From Marinobacter fuscus (GTDB lineage: Bacteria > Pseudomonadota > Gammaproteobacteria > Pseudomonadales > Oleiphilaceae): 64,000 bases of DNA. Within the stretch, counting starts at the first letter, position 1. The number at the start of each line of letters is the position of its first letter. Positions 16,380-26,026 of this stretch are shown here, in pieces. The notes below the pieces were generated by a model. It was not told the DNA's origin. It saw only the letters and a program-made list of their open reading frames with translations, and ran no database searches. A program made the translations under genes and the position numbers. The stretch spans positions 142,373 to 206,372 of the forward strand of contig NZ_PXNP01000110.1 of NCBI RefSeq assembly GCF_003007675.1. Reading direction: 5' to 3'.

Positions 16380-17756
16380 TCAGTGTTCTTTGATGGGTTC
16401 AACACCCGGGGCTTCGGGGTCTGGCGTGAAGCCAAGCAAGCGGGTGCGCTCAATCAGGAAGTACAGCACCGCACCGGTGGCCAGGCCCCAGCCTGCACCG
16501 TACACCGCCAGGACTACACCCATGGTGCCGGCAATGCCACGCTCGGTGTTGTTCTCCAGCTGCTCCAGGCCCACCATCAGACAGATGTAACCGGTCAGCA
16601 GCAGGGTCAGCGACAGTGCAATCGGCAGTACCGGCTGGAAGAAGCTCACCAGCGGCAGTACGAACAGCGCAATGAAACCGGTAATCCAGAAAGTGCCGCC
16701 ACCGCTGTAGATGGAGTCCATGGCGTTGCGGCCGTACTTGTAGCGCTCAGCCATAGTGGCGGTAACGGCCGTCCAGATCGGGCCAGCCAGGCCGGGGTAT
16801 GGCGCGAAGAAGGCATGGCCACCGTTACGGATCGCCGTTACCAGGTGCACCCGGTCGATGCTGTTGTCGATGTCTTCGTCTTTACGCAGGTGATCCACAC
16901 GGTTCATCAGGGACTGACCCACCACGATGTCACCGAAGGCAATCACATAAGCAATCACGGCGGTGGGAATCGCGTACAGGAACACGCTCATATCCGGGAA
17001 ACCGACACTGAACGGCAGGTAGTTCCAGAGCTGGTCAAAAGCCGGTTTGGTGATGCCCCACTCCACATTCGGAACGTCGTACTCGCCCGTAGCAAAGCCC
17101 ACCAGGATCGCAACCACCATGCCCGGCACCATGCCGTAGTTGGCAATCTTGCGGGCAATGTTGCTCTTGTCGACAAAGCCTTTGAACGACACCGAGAACA
17201 TCAGGTACAGACACACCAGCCCACCGACAATCAGCGAGATCGGAGTATTCGCCAGGCGGCCACCGGCTTCAATCTCACCCATCAGAGCGGCGATACCGGC
17301 GCCAATGATGATGCCGCCTTTCATGGAACGGGGAATCCACTCCACCAGCTTGCTGCCCAGGCGGGTTACACCCAGGACCAGGAAGATGATGAAGACCAGA
17401 AACTGTAACGCGAACAGCGCCTGGATGGCCTCGGGGCCCGGCTCATAGTCAGAAAGGAACAGCAACACCACCGGAATACCGGGGGTGATCCAGCCAGGTA
17501 CCAGCGGCACACCCAGCAAAGCGGGCAGCATAAAGCCGATGCCACACACCACCACGTAGGCCAGCGCCACGTCGTAGGGAACGCCCAGATATTTTTCCAG
17601 CAGCGGGATCATGGCCAGACTGACCACGAACATAATCAGCGCCTGCACCATTTCCGCAAATTCCCAGCGGTAATGGACAAACGGCAGTCGGACTTTGAAG
17701 GGACCAGCAGGCCAGTACGGCTGCTCTTCACCATTCTTTCTGTGGAACATTTGCAT
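16380..17756 (-). CDS. Multi-helix permease, NCS2 (xanthine/uracil)-like
   Basis: The 458-residue protein has 12 or more hydrophobic segments and a run GIIIGAGIAALMGEIEAGGRL like the substrate loop of nucleobase-ascorbate (NCS2) transporters. AYVIAFGDIVVGQSLMNRVD and the NTERGIAGTMGV segment are also distinctive. A conserved hydrophilic loop HLRKDEDIDNSIDRVHLVTA sits mid-protein. The ATG at 17756 has CTGGAGG at the right distance, whereas the upstream GTG does not. It lies downstream of a fatty acyl-CoA synthetase gene in the same direction, so its substrate may be a carboxylic acid and not a nucleobase. The substrate is unknown. Confidence 0.7.
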   Translation of the reverse strand: MQMFHRKNGEEQPYWPAGPFKVRLPFVHYRWEFAEMVQALIMFVVSLAMIPLLEKYLGVPYDVALAYVVVCGIGFMLPALLGVPLVPGWITPGIPVVLLFLSDYEPGPEAIQALFALQFLVFIIFLVLGVTRLGSKLVEWIPRSMKGGIIIGAGIAALMGEIEAGGRLANTPISLIVGGLVCLYLMFSVSFKGFVDKSNIARKIANYGMVPGMVVAILVGFATGEYDVPNVEWGITKPAFDQLWNYLPFSVGFPDMSVFLYAIPTAVIAYVIAFGDIVVGQSLMNRVDHLRKDEDIDNSIDRVHLVTAIRNGGHAFFAPYPGLAGPIWTAVTATMAERYKYGRNAMDSIYSGGGTFWITGFIALFVLPLVSFFQPVLPIALSLTLLLTGYICLMVGLEQLENNTERGIAGTMGVVLAVYGAGWGLATGAVLYFLIERTRLLGFTPDPEAPGVEPIKEH

Positions 17757-17848
17757 AACGAGACCTCCAGACACCGTGTTTCAGATGCCAGCCTGTGTTG
17801 TTTTTGTGGAGAGGTTGGCTGCGCCGGTGGGCGCAGCCGTTCAGAGAA

Positions 17849-19477
17849 TCAGCTCAGCTCTTTGGCCTGGTCCCTCAAGACGAACTTCTGGATTTTGCCC
17901 GTTGAGGTCTTTGGCAGGTCGGTGAAGACCACGGTCTTCGGCACCTTGAACCGGGCCAGATGCTCCCGGCAGAAGTTGATGATGTCGTCCTCGGAGACAT
18001 CACCGGCCTCCGGTTTCAGGGTAATGAAGGCACAGGGGGTTTCGCCCCATTTTTCATCCGGACGGGCCACAACCGCCGCCTCCATCACCGCCGGGTGACG
18101 ATACAGCGTGTCTTCCACTTCGATGGTGGAAATGTTCTCACCCCCGGAAATAATGATGTCCTTCAGACGATCCTTGATTTCCATATAACCGTCTTCGTGC
18201 CAGACCGCCAGGTCGCCGGTGTGGAACCAGCCACCCCTGAAGGCTTCTTCGGTGGCCTTCGGGTTCTTCAGGTAGCCCTTCATCACGGTGTTGCCACGCA
18301 GGAAGATCTCACCAATGGTCTTGCCGTCTTTCGGCACTGGCTGCATGGTATTCGGGTCTGCCACCATGGTGCCGCTCAGCGTGTGGTAACGCACACCCTG
18401 GCGGGCTTTGATTTTGGCACGCTCCTGCAGCGGCAACTCATCCCACTCGGATTTCCACGCGCACACCGTCACCGGGCCATAGACTTCGGTCAGGCCGTAT
18501 ACGTGAGTCACCTTGATGCCCATCTCCTCAATGGAACCGATTACCTGCGCGGGGGGCGCCGCACCGGCGGTCATCGACTTCACTTCGTGATCGATACCAG
18601 CTTTCGCTTCCGGCGAGGCATTGAGCAGCGCGTTCAGAACAATCGGCGCGCCACACATGTGAGTTACCTGATGATCACGAATCAGCTTCAGAATCTTTTC
18701 CGGGTCTACCCGGCGCAGGCACACATGAGTACCGGCCATGGCCGTGATCGTCCAGGGGAAGCACCAGCCGTTGCAGTGGAACATGGGCAGCGTCCACAGG
18801 TACACCGGGTGCATACCCATAGACCAGACCGTCTGGTTGCCCAGGGCATTGATGTATGCGCCACGATGGTGATACACCACGCCTTTTGGGTTACCCGTGG
18901 TGCCGGAGGTGTAGTTCAGAGAAATGGCGTCCCACTCGTTGTCCGGGAAGCTCCACTGGAATTGCGGATCCCCTTCCTGCAGGAAGGCCTCGTAATCGAG
19001 ATCACTCACCTGAACGCCCTCACCGTATTCCGGGTCGTCAACGTCAATCACCAGGGGCTTGTCTTCAAGGTGACTGACCGCTTCCTTGATAACCTCACCA
19101 AATTCGCGGTCGGCGATCACCACTTTCGCTTCACCGTGCTCCAGCATGAAGGCAATGGCTTCCGCGTCCAGACGCACGTTCAGGGTATTCAGTACCGCAC
19201 CGATCATCGGCACCCCGAAATGGCACTCCACCATCGCGGGAATATTCGGCAGCATGGCCGCCACCGTATCACCGCGGCCAATGCCGCGACCCTTCAGGGC
19301 CGAGGCCAGGCGACGACAACGGTCGTAGGTTTCTGCCCAGTTGCGACGGATGGCACCATGGATAATCGCCGGGTAGTCCGGGTAAACGTTGGCGGTGCGC
19401 TCGATAAAATCAATGGGGGACTGGACGGCGTAGTTGGCGCCCTGGGGCTCAAGGCCCTTGTCAAAGATCGAAGTCAT
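17849..19477 (-). CDS. Acyl-CoA synthetase, medium-chain AlkK-like
   Basis: The 542-residue adenylate-forming enzyme has the ATP loop YTSGTTGNPKGVVYHH near residue 190, VYGLTEVYGPV near 325, FHTGDLAVWHEDGYMEIKDRLKD split around 420-440, and the C-terminal catalytic Lys in KTSTGKIQKF. It activates a fatty acid with ATP and CoA through an acyl-AMP. Sequence and length (about 545) fit the AlkK/medium-chain group. It is read with the permease 92 bases downstream and diverges from a FixL/FixJ-like pair. The gene at 54550 is a second, distinct acyl-CoA synthetase. Confidence 0.88.
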   Translation of the reverse strand: MTSIFDKGLEPQGANYAVQSPIDFIERTANVYPDYPAIIHGAIRRNWAETYDRCRRLASALKGRGIGRGDTVAAMLPNIPAMVECHFGVPMIGAVLNTLNVRLDAEAIAFMLEHGEAKVVIADREFGEVIKEAVSHLEDKPLVIDVDDPEYGEGVQVSDLDYEAFLQEGDPQFQWSFPDNEWDAISLNYTSGTTGNPKGVVYHHRGAYINALGNQTVWSMGMHPVYLWTLPMFHCNGWCFPWTITAMAGTHVCLRRVDPEKILKLIRDHQVTHMCGAPIVLNALLNASPEAKAGIDHEVKSMTAGAAPPAQVIGSIEEMGIKVTHVYGLTEVYGPVTVCAWKSEWDELPLQERAKIKARQGVRYHTLSGTMVADPNTMQPVPKDGKTIGEIFLRGNTVMKGYLKNPKATEEAFRGGWFHTGDLAVWHEDGYMEIKDRLKDIIISGGENISTIEVEDTLYRHPAVMEAAVVARPDEKWGETPCAFITLKPEAGDVSEDDIINFCREHLARFKVPKTVVFTDLPKTSTGKIQKFVLRDQAKELS

Positions 19478-19623
19478 GTGTGGCCCTCTTACTCTGATGT
19501 TGTTTTTGTGGCGTATTCAGAAGAATCGCTAAAGCAGCTATACTCGGAATTGCCAAAAATAGTAGATCACAGAAACCTTACTAGAAACTCTACCATGGTA
19601 TTATGGTACAAACACTATAAAAA

Positions 19624-21120
19624 ATGACACCCACTACCAAGACGCCGAAAATCAATGCCTTACTCGACAGCGACCCACAGCCCGCGCTGCTTGTGGACAG
19701 CCAACTGCAGATCCAGGGCCTGAACAGCGCCGCCCAGGCTCTGGTACCCACCAGTATAGGCAGTACCCGCAAGCACCTGCTGCCCGTAAACTCGGCGGCG
19801 CTGGTGCAATCGGCACTGAGCCAGGGCCGGGCGATTGAAAATGTGGAAGCCCGGGTTGGTGACCGGATTTTGTTGTGGACGTTTATCCCGGTAGATGCCG
19901 CCCTGCTGCTGGCCCGTGGCCGCGATGCCACAGAGGAAGTGACCCGGCAGCAGCAGGCGGTGCGTTCGAACCGGCTTTACCGGCTGATTACTGAAAACAC
20001 CACCGACCTGATCTCACGCCACGCTCCGGACGGGCGCTTTATCGACGCCACCCCGGCGTCCTGGCGCCTTCTGGGTTTCTGGCCTGAGGAACTCCGGGGC
20101 AAGGCTCTGGAAGAGATCTTCGAGGGCGAAAACGTAGCCGAGCAACTGGCCATTGCCCGGCACCGGTTGCGGGAAGATGGCTACGCCACCATGACCCTGG
20201 AAATTACCCATCGCAACGGCAACCGCCGCTGGTTCGAAATTGCCAGCCGCGCCATCCGGGAAACCTACACCGGCGCCGTGGTGGAGGTCATCAGTGTGTC
20301 CCGGGATATCACCGCCCGGGTTGAATCGGAAGAACAAAACCGGTTACTGGCCGACGAACTGGCCCACACCGCCCGGCTTGCCACTCTGGGCGAACTGGCA
20401 TCGAGCATTGCCCATGAAATGAACCAGCCACTGGCCTCGATTGTAAATTTTGCCAGTGCCAGTCAGCGCTTCTTACGGGAGGCCCGGCACCAGCCAGACC
20501 GCCTGGCGAAAGTCGACGACGGCCTGCAAAAGATCGTGCACCATGCCAACCGGGCCTCGGAAGTGATCAAACGACTGCGGGCCTTTCTGCGCAAAGGCCA
20601 GAAACGTATGGCGCCGATTGCCCTGAATGCGGTGATCAGCGATGTGGTTCGCCTGTGCCACTGGGAGGCCGAGAAAAACGGCGTACGATTGCGCGAACAC
20701 CTGGCTGCTGACACACCGGTGATCAACGCCGACCCGGTATTGCTGGAACAAGTGCTGATCAACCTCATCCGCAACGGTATTGAGGCCAACGTGGAAGCTA
20801 GCTCCCGGGGGCCCTCCAGAATCACCATCAGCACCTGCATCAACGAGCAGCAGGAAACCCTGATTCAGGTGACCGACGAAGGCACCGGCCTGGACGACGA
20901 AGGCATACGCCAGATGTTTCAGCCATTTTACACCAGCAAGCCCAAAGGCCTGGGGCTGGGCTTATCCATGAGCCGTTCAATCATTGAAGGTTTCGGTGGT
21001 TTTCTGGATGCTGTCCCGGCCAGTACCGGCGGCCTGTCCCTGATCTGCCGCTTCCCCCCCAATCAACACCGACAGGGCTGCAACCGAAACACCACCCCAT
21101 CTTCAGGAGAAACCCCCTAA
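19624..21120 (+). CDS. Soluble PAS-domain sensor histidine kinase (FixL-like)
   Basis: The 498-residue protein has no membrane helix. A first PAS-like region (residues 10-110) is followed by a clear PAS/PAC (residues 115-235, ending VISVSRDITARVE). Then come the dimerisation helix with H264 in IAHEMNQPLASIVNF and a HATPase domain (LINLIRNGIEANVEA, GLGLGLSMSRSIIEGFGG). It overlaps its regulator by one base. There is no strong ribosome site before the ATG, so the exact start is less certain. Its place opposite the acyl-CoA synthetase and permease suggests it controls them in response to the organic acid or to redox state. Confidence 0.88.
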   Translation: MTPTTKTPKINALLDSDPQPALLVDSQLQIQGLNSAAQALVPTSIGSTRKHLLPVNSAALVQSALSQGRAIENVEARVGDRILLWTFIPVDAALLLARGRDATEEVTRQQQAVRSNRLYRLITENTTDLISRHAPDGRFIDATPASWRLLGFWPEELRGKALEEIFEGENVAEQLAIARHRLREDGYATMTLEITHRNGNRRWFEIASRAIRETYTGAVVEVISVSRDITARVESEEQNRLLADELAHTARLATLGELASSIAHEMNQPLASIVNFASASQRFLREARHQPDRLAKVDDGLQKIVHHANRASEVIKRLRAFLRKGQKRMAPIALNAVISDVVRLCHWEAEKNGVRLREHLAADTPVINADPVLLEQVLINLIRNGIEANVEASSRGPSRITISTCINEQQETLIQVTDEGTGLDDEGIRQMFQPFYTSKPKGLGLGLSMSRSIIEGFGGFLDAVPASTGGLSLICRFPPNQHRQGCNRNTTPSSGETP

Positions 21121-21776
21121 TGCCCCAGAGCCAGACAACGCACACCAATACCGTGTACGTAGTGGATGACGACGCCGGCATGCTGGAATCCACCCAATGG
21201 CTGCTGGAGTCCGTGGGCCTGCAGGTAAAAGCTTACAGCGACGGGCGCCAGTTTCTGGATGCAGTGGAAACCCGGCGCCCCGGTTGCGTGGTACTGGATA
21301 TCCGCATGCCGGGCCTGGGCGGACTGAACGTTCAGGAAGAACTGCAGAAACGGGGTATCGACGTACCCATTATCTTTGTGTCCGGCCACGCCGATGTGCC
21401 CATTGTGGTGCGCGCCTTCAAATCCGGTGCCTTCGACTTTATCGAAAAACCCTTCAACGAACAGTTGCTGCTGGACAGCGTGCAACAGGCATTGCAGGAC
21501 GCGCCCGGCAACACCCCCGACTTCGTGCCTGACGGCAACACCGAAAGCCTACTGGCCAGCCTTACCCGCCGGGAAAAAGACGTATTCCTGCCCCTGGCTC
21601 AGGGCTACACCAGCAAGGAAATTGCCGAACAACTGGACGTAAGCGTAAAAACCATCGACCTCTACCGCGCCAGAGTAATGAAACGCCTGGGTGCCGAGCG
21701 CCTGCCGGATGTTACCGGGCTGGCGATTGCGGCGGGCTTGCTTGATCCCCTGGCTTTGCGTGCCGATGAGAATTGA
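21120..21776 (+). CDS. FixJ/NarL-family response regulator
   Basis: The 218-residue product has a receiver domain (acidic DDD near residues 16-18, phospho-acceptor D60 in CVVLDIRMPG, Lys in FIEKPFNEQLL). A LuxR-type helix-turn-helix follows (LTRREKDVFLPLAQGYTSKEIAEQL, then SVKTIDLYRARVMKRL). The ATG shares one base with the kinase stop TAA, so translation is coupled. It should act as the transcriptional output of the kinase before it, probably on the divergent acyl-CoA synthetase and permease unit. Confidence 0.92.
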   Translation: MPQSQTTHTNTVYVVDDDAGMLESTQWLLESVGLQVKAYSDGRQFLDAVETRRPGCVVLDIRMPGLGGLNVQEELQKRGIDVPIIFVSGHADVPIVVRAFKSGAFDFIEKPFNEQLLLDSVQQALQDAPGNTPDFVPDGNTESLLASLTRREKDVFLPLAQGYTSKEIAEQLDVSVKTIDLYRARVMKRLGAERLPDVTGLAIAAGLLDPLALRADEN

Positions 21777-21818
21777 CTGATATACTGCCCACCGTTTTCC
21801 TCAACAGCGGGCAGTGGC

Positions 21819-23009
21819 ATGGCAGGTTCTTCATCAGCATACGACGTGATTATTATCGGTGCAGGCGCAGCCGGGCTGATGTGTGCGGCTACTGCGGGTT
21901 ACCGTGGCCGACGTGTGCTGGTGCTGGATCACGCCAACAAGCCGGGAAAGAAAATCCTGATGTCCGGAGGCGGGCGCTGCAATTTCACTAATCTGAACAG
22001 CACGCCTGCCAATTTCCTCTCGGACAACCCCCACTACTGCATCTCGGCACTGAAGCGATATACGCCCCAGGATTTTCTGGAACTGGTGGATCGCCATGGC
22101 GTGGACTACGAGGAAAAGGGACCCGGCCAACTATTCTGCCGGGACAGCGCCAAAGATATCCTGAACCTTCTACTCACCGAATGTGACTGGGCGGGGGCGG
22201 AAATCCGGTTGAAAACCCAGGTGCGGGAGGTGCGCCAGACCGGTGGCGGATATCAGGTGGCCACCAGTGGTGGACTGCTCACCTGTGATTCTCTGGTTGT
22301 CGCCTCGGGCGGCCTGTCGATTCCCACCATGGGCGCCACCGGCTTTGGTTACGAGCTGGCAAAACAATTCGGACTGCGAGTGTTACCCACCCGGGCGGGA
22401 CTGGTGCCCTTCACGCTCCAGCCGGAGCTTAAACAACAACTGGCGCCGCTATCAGGCGTCAGTTGCCCGGTGGATGCTCACTGCCATAACCAGCATTTTC
22501 GCGAGCCCATGCTGGTGACCCACCGGGGCCTGAGCGGGCCTGCCATGTTACAGGTGTCCAGCTACTGGCACCCCGGGGACGATGTTCACATCAACCTGTT
22601 ACCCGGGCGCAGCATTCAGGACGACCTTCTGGCGCTGCGTAAGGAAAAACCCCAGTCCACACTGGCCCAGTACCTCAACCAGCATCTGCCCAAACGCTTC
22701 GCGCAAGCATTCAATGAACTGCATGGCTGGCATGGCCCGCTGCAGGCCTGTCGTAATCAGGACATTGAACAGATCGCCAGCACCTTGGGCAACTGGTGCA
22801 TCAAGCCCGGCGGAACCGAAGGTTACCGGACGGCCGAAGTCACCCTCGGCGGCATCGATACCCGCCAGCTATCCTCCAAAACCATGGCTACCCTCGACAG
22901 GCCCAATCTGTTCTTTATCGGCGAGGTGGTTGACGTTACCGGTCATCTTGGCGGCCATAACTTCCAGTGGGCCTGGGCGTCCGGAGTGGCGGCGGGTAAT
23001 GAGGCCTGA
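21819..23009 (+). CDS. BaiN/HI0933-family flavoprotein
   Basis: The 396-residue protein has an N-terminal FAD fold (VIIIGAGAAGLMCAA), the family signature PGKKILMSGGGRCNFTN at residues 43-59, and the C-terminal GEVVDVTGHLGGHNFQWAW that closes the FAD site. This is the HI0933/YhiN/BaiN family of NAD(P)/FAD-dependent oxidoreductases. Their in vivo reaction in gammaproteobacteria is not established. It stands 42 bases after the FixJ-like gene and 25 bases before a DUF2478 gene in the same direction. Confidence 0.88.
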   Translation: MAGSSSAYDVIIIGAGAAGLMCAATAGYRGRRVLVLDHANKPGKKILMSGGGRCNFTNLNSTPANFLSDNPHYCISALKRYTPQDFLELVDRHGVDYEEKGPGQLFCRDSAKDILNLLLTECDWAGAEIRLKTQVREVRQTGGGYQVATSGGLLTCDSLVVASGGLSIPTMGATGFGYELAKQFGLRVLPTRAGLVPFTLQPELKQQLAPLSGVSCPVDAHCHNQHFREPMLVTHRGLSGPAMLQVSSYWHPGDDVHINLLPGRSIQDDLLALRKEKPQSTLAQYLNQHLPKRFAQAFNELHGWHGPLQACRNQDIEQIASTLGNWCIKPGGTEGYRTAEVTLGGIDTRQLSSKTMATLDRPNLFFIGEVVDVTGHLGGHNFQWAWASGVAAGNEA

Positions 23010-23034
23010 AAATTCCAGATATAAGGGGAGTCTT

Positions 23035-23529
23035 ATGCGTTTTGCAGCTGTTTTACACGAGGGCCATGGCAGCTGCGATGCGCTGATGCAGGCCGTTGTA
23101 GAACAACTAAAAGCAAGCCAGCTGCCCATTCGTGGTCTGCAAACCTGGCGCGGCAAAGACCCGAACGGGCGATTGCCGATGCTGATTCAGGATATTCACA
23201 CGGGCGATATCTATCCAATTTCTCAGCCCCTGGGTAGCGGATCTCAATCCTGCAGCCTGAATCCCGGCGCACTGGCCAATGCCAGCGCCGTGTTGCGCGC
23301 AGCTTTAGCAGATAAGCCGGACCTGGTCATCGTGAACCGTTTCGGGAATATGGAAGCCAAAGGCCAGGGGTTCGCTGCCGAAATGTTGGCTATCATGGCG
23401 GAGGATATTCCGGTTCTGACCGTTACCAGCCATCAGTATCAGCAACAGTGGCTGGCATTCACCGGCGAGCAGGGCGGGCTTTTACCACAGAGTATCGACA
23501 CCATACTGCAGTGGGCAAAAACACTATAG
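23035..23529 (+). CDS. DUF2478 family nucleoside-triphosphatase-like protein
   Basis: The 164-residue product matches DUF2478: FAAVLHEGHGSCDALMQAVVEQL at the start, SQPLGSGSQSCSLNPGAL in the middle, and DLVIVNRFGNMEAKGQGFAAEM. The family is related to NTPases seen near molybdenum uptake genes, but none lie here. The glycine-rich start replaces a classical P-loop. The ATG at 23035 follows AAGGGGAG. The last six bases overlap the stop end of the convergent phospholipase D gene. Confidence 0.8.
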   Translation: MRFAAVLHEGHGSCDALMQAVVEQLKASQLPIRGLQTWRGKDPNGRLPMLIQDIHTGDIYPISQPLGSGSQSCSLNPGALANASAVLRAALADKPDLVIVNRFGNMEAKGQGFAAEMLAIMAEDIPVLTVTSHQYQQQWLAFTGEQGGLLPQSIDTILQWAKTL

Positions 23530-25077
23530 ATACTTCTCAATCGGCAACCAGGACAACACCCGCGACATGGCCCTGCGCCAGAAGCCGACCCGCGGCTCGT
23601 GGGCAAACTGCTGAGCGCCGCCGTGCCAGAGCAGACCGCCCTGGTCATCCAGGGTTACCTGCCAGCTGTTCTCCGGCTCCATGGCATAGCGGATGTCGTC
23701 GGCCACCTGCCCGGCCAGTTCCGGGCTGCGGATGATCAGCACGGTTTCACCGTTCAGGTAGATAGACCGAAGGTTTACGTTGAACGAACCGATAAACAGG
23801 GTTTGCCTATCGAACACCACCGCCTTGGAGTGCAGGCTCACTTCGCCCGCCCGACAAGCAGCATTCGCCGCCACCCAGCGGTGGCAGGCCGGGGCATCCG
23901 GGCGCAGTTCGTGTAAATCGATGCCTTGTCGCAGCATGGCTTTTCGCCAGCGGGCGTAGCCGGAGTGGTTGGTGACCAGATCATTGGTGGCCAGGGAATT
24001 GGTCAGCGCGGCAACGTCGACTTTACTGTTGCCGAAGCTGTCCATAATCTTCATCTGCTGGTCATCCAGAACCAGATAGGCAGACTCAATGAGAATTTCG
24101 GAACGGGCGCTATCCATCAGGCGGTACAGCGCTTGTGCCGTTTGCTGGGGCTTGTCGGCCGGGGCGGCAGGGTCTTCCGGGGGTGGGTCGAACACTAGGT
24201 CGGCAGGCGCCTGCACCAGGCTATTAAAACTCTCCACCAAATAACGGCGGGCAGTGTCCCGGTCAGCCGGCGGCGTAACCACCAGATGTTGCGACCCGGC
24301 CACCGCCAACGTCGCCAGATCCGGTTCCGCGCTGTGCGCTTCCGGGCGTTCATAAAGCGCCGCCAACGGCAGTGTCCAGGCACTGCGCCAGTAGGCCTCG
24401 AAGTTGTCGGTCATGGCATTGGCCAGATCGCCAAGCACCAGTACGTCCCGATCCCGGAAATTCAGGGTCGGGTGCTGGTCGAAATAGCCATCACCGATAT
24501 TGCGGCCACCGGCAATGCCTGCCAGCCCGTCGGCCACAAAGGTTTTATTGTGCATGCGCCGGTTAATGCGATCGAAATCGGTAATGAACGACAGCCAGCG
24601 GCCAAAACCGTCCCGGGCGCGGGAGGGGTTAAAAATACGGACATCAATGCGGTGGTGGGCATCCAGCAAGGCAAACAGGGATTCCTTGCCGGCAACGTTG
24701 ATGTCATCCAGCAACAGTCGAACCACCACGCCCCGGTCGGCCGCCGCCACCAATCGGCTGGCCAGGTAGCGGCCAGTGGCGTCGTCGTTCCAGATGTAAT
24801 ACTGGGCATCAATGCGCTGACGGGCGGTTTCAATCAGCGCCGCCCGGGCCTCGAAGGCCTCCTGCCCGGTGTTGAGCAAGCGAACAGACGCCAGGCCTTC
24901 GGCTCCATGAGCTTGAGCCTGGTCTTGCAGAAACCGGTCAGGTTCCGAACTTACCGGTAGCTCCGGCCCGTGTTCCATGGGTCTGATGCCTCCTGCACAA
25001 CCGGCAAGCGCCAGTGCCAGCAACAGCGTGAATACACGCCCGGCAATGACACTGGTTGAACACTTCAGGGTTCGCAA
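23524..25077 (-). CDS. Phospholipase D-family lipoprotein (cardiolipin synthase C-like)
   Basis: The 517-residue protein begins with a lipoprotein signal (LALALAGCAGG, lipidated Cys near residue 27). It has two HKD motifs, HNKTFVAD with GGRNIGDGYFD near residues 178-200 and HSKAVVFD with GSFNVN near residues 420-435. This layout is that of ClsC/YmdC-like enzymes, which transfer phosphatidyl groups to form cardiolipin, although a lipobox is unusual for them. The start appears to be a TTG preceded by AAGG; no ATG lies before the signal. It follows the universal stress protein gene by nine bases and may share its transcript. Confidence 0.82.
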   Translation of the reverse strand: MRTLKCSTSVIAGRVFTLLLALALAGCAGGIRPMEHGPELPVSSEPDRFLQDQAQAHGAEGLASVRLLNTGQEAFEARAALIETARQRIDAQYYIWNDDATGRYLASRLVAAADRGVVVRLLLDDINVAGKESLFALLDAHHRIDVRIFNPSRARDGFGRWLSFITDFDRINRRMHNKTFVADGLAGIAGGRNIGDGYFDQHPTLNFRDRDVLVLGDLANAMTDNFEAYWRSAWTLPLAALYERPEAHSAEPDLATLAVAGSQHLVVTPPADRDTARRYLVESFNSLVQAPADLVFDPPPEDPAAPADKPQQTAQALYRLMDSARSEILIESAYLVLDDQQMKIMDSFGNSKVDVAALTNSLATNDLVTNHSGYARWRKAMLRQGIDLHELRPDAPACHRWVAANAACRAGEVSLHSKAVVFDRQTLFIGSFNVNLRSIYLNGETVLIIRSPELAGQVADDIRYAMEPENSWQVTLDDQGGLLWHGGAQQFAHEPRVGFWRRAMSRVLSWLPIEKYL

Positions 25078-25086
25078 ACCGGCGCC

Positions 25087-25950
25087 TTATCTCAGGATCA
25101 CCAGCGGCTTGCGCGCGGTTTTCAGCATAGTTGTGGTGGTGCTGCCCACCAGGAACTGGCGAATCCGGGAGTGGCCGTAAGCCCCCATCACCAGCATGTC
25201 GATGTCGTGTTCATCCTGATAGGCGTGCAGGGTAGGCTCCACGTCACCCTGGCGAATGGCGGCGGTAATCTCCACGCCGAGGCCCGCCAGCACATCCTTG
25301 GCGCTCTCCAGTTGCTGCCGAGTTTCCGCGGTGTCCTCACCCACCATCACCAGATGCAGAGGCATTCCCCGCAGCACCGGGCTGGCCGCAATCATATTGA
25401 TCCCTTTGAACGCCGTGGCGCTGCCATCAAAGGCAACCATGGCACTGCGAGGTTCTGAGTAATCATCAGGCACCAGAAGCACCGGGCGATGAACGCTGCG
25501 AATAACGGTCTCCAGCTGGCTTCCGATATGCACATCCCGGTCGGAACTGCTTTCGCCATGCAGCCCCATCACGAACAGGCGAGTGTCGCCTTCGAGCGCT
25601 GTCAGGGCCTCCGCCAGCTTGTCGTGGCGCTGGCGTTTTATGGTCTCAGCAATACCGGCCTGCTGCACCCGCGCCTCGGCCTCATCCAGCAAATGATGGC
25701 CATGCTCCAGGGCCAGTTTGGCGCGTTTGCGATCCAGCTCGGCCAGTTCATCCAGCAGTTGCTCCCGACTGCCCAGGCCAATATTGCCGGCCAGATCCGG
25801 CTCCGCCGGGTAGTGGTCTTCACTCAGCACGTGCAGCAGCATCAGCGGCGTGTTCATGTGCCGGCTGGCCCAGGCCGCATAATCACACACCGCAGGCGCC
25901 GCCCGGGAGCCATCAATACAGGCCACTACTTTCAAATTCGCTGCCGACAT
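25087..25950 (-). CDS. Tandem universal stress protein (UspE-like)
   Basis: The 287-residue protein is two Usp domains in a row. The second has the ATP-binding signature MGAYGHSRIRQFLVGSTT near residue 260; the first has a weaker MGLHGESS at about 130. Such tandem proteins (UspE type) help cells withstand stress in the cytoplasm. The ATG at 25950 follows GAGAGG; a longer frame to 26025 has no site. It lies 76 bases downstream of a SulP transporter, an arrangement seen for many bacterial SulP anion transporters. Confidence 0.88.
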   Translation of the reverse strand: MSAANLKVVACIDGSRAAPAVCDYAAWASRHMNTPLMLLHVLSEDHYPAEPDLAGNIGLGSREQLLDELAELDRKRAKLALEHGHHLLDEAEARVQQAGIAETIKRQRHDKLAEALTALEGDTRLFVMGLHGESSSDRDVHIGSQLETVIRSVHRPVLLVPDDYSEPRSAMVAFDGSATAFKGINMIAASPVLRGMPLHLVMVGEDTAETRQQLESAKDVLAGLGVEITAAIRQGDVEPTLHAYQDEHDIDMLVMGAYGHSRIRQFLVGSTTTTMLKTARKPLVILR

Positions 25951-26026
25951 ATCTGCCTCTCGTTGCGGGTGGTTCCGGCGTTCAGTATCGCCGCGATTAC
26001 TGCCGTTGTCGCGGGCCCAGGTCATG

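Noticed and set aside
17960..19627. Open frame of 555 codons opposite the acyl-CoA synthetase
   Set aside because: Antisense shadow of a clear adenylate-forming enzyme; no recognisable domain and His/Arg-rich composition.
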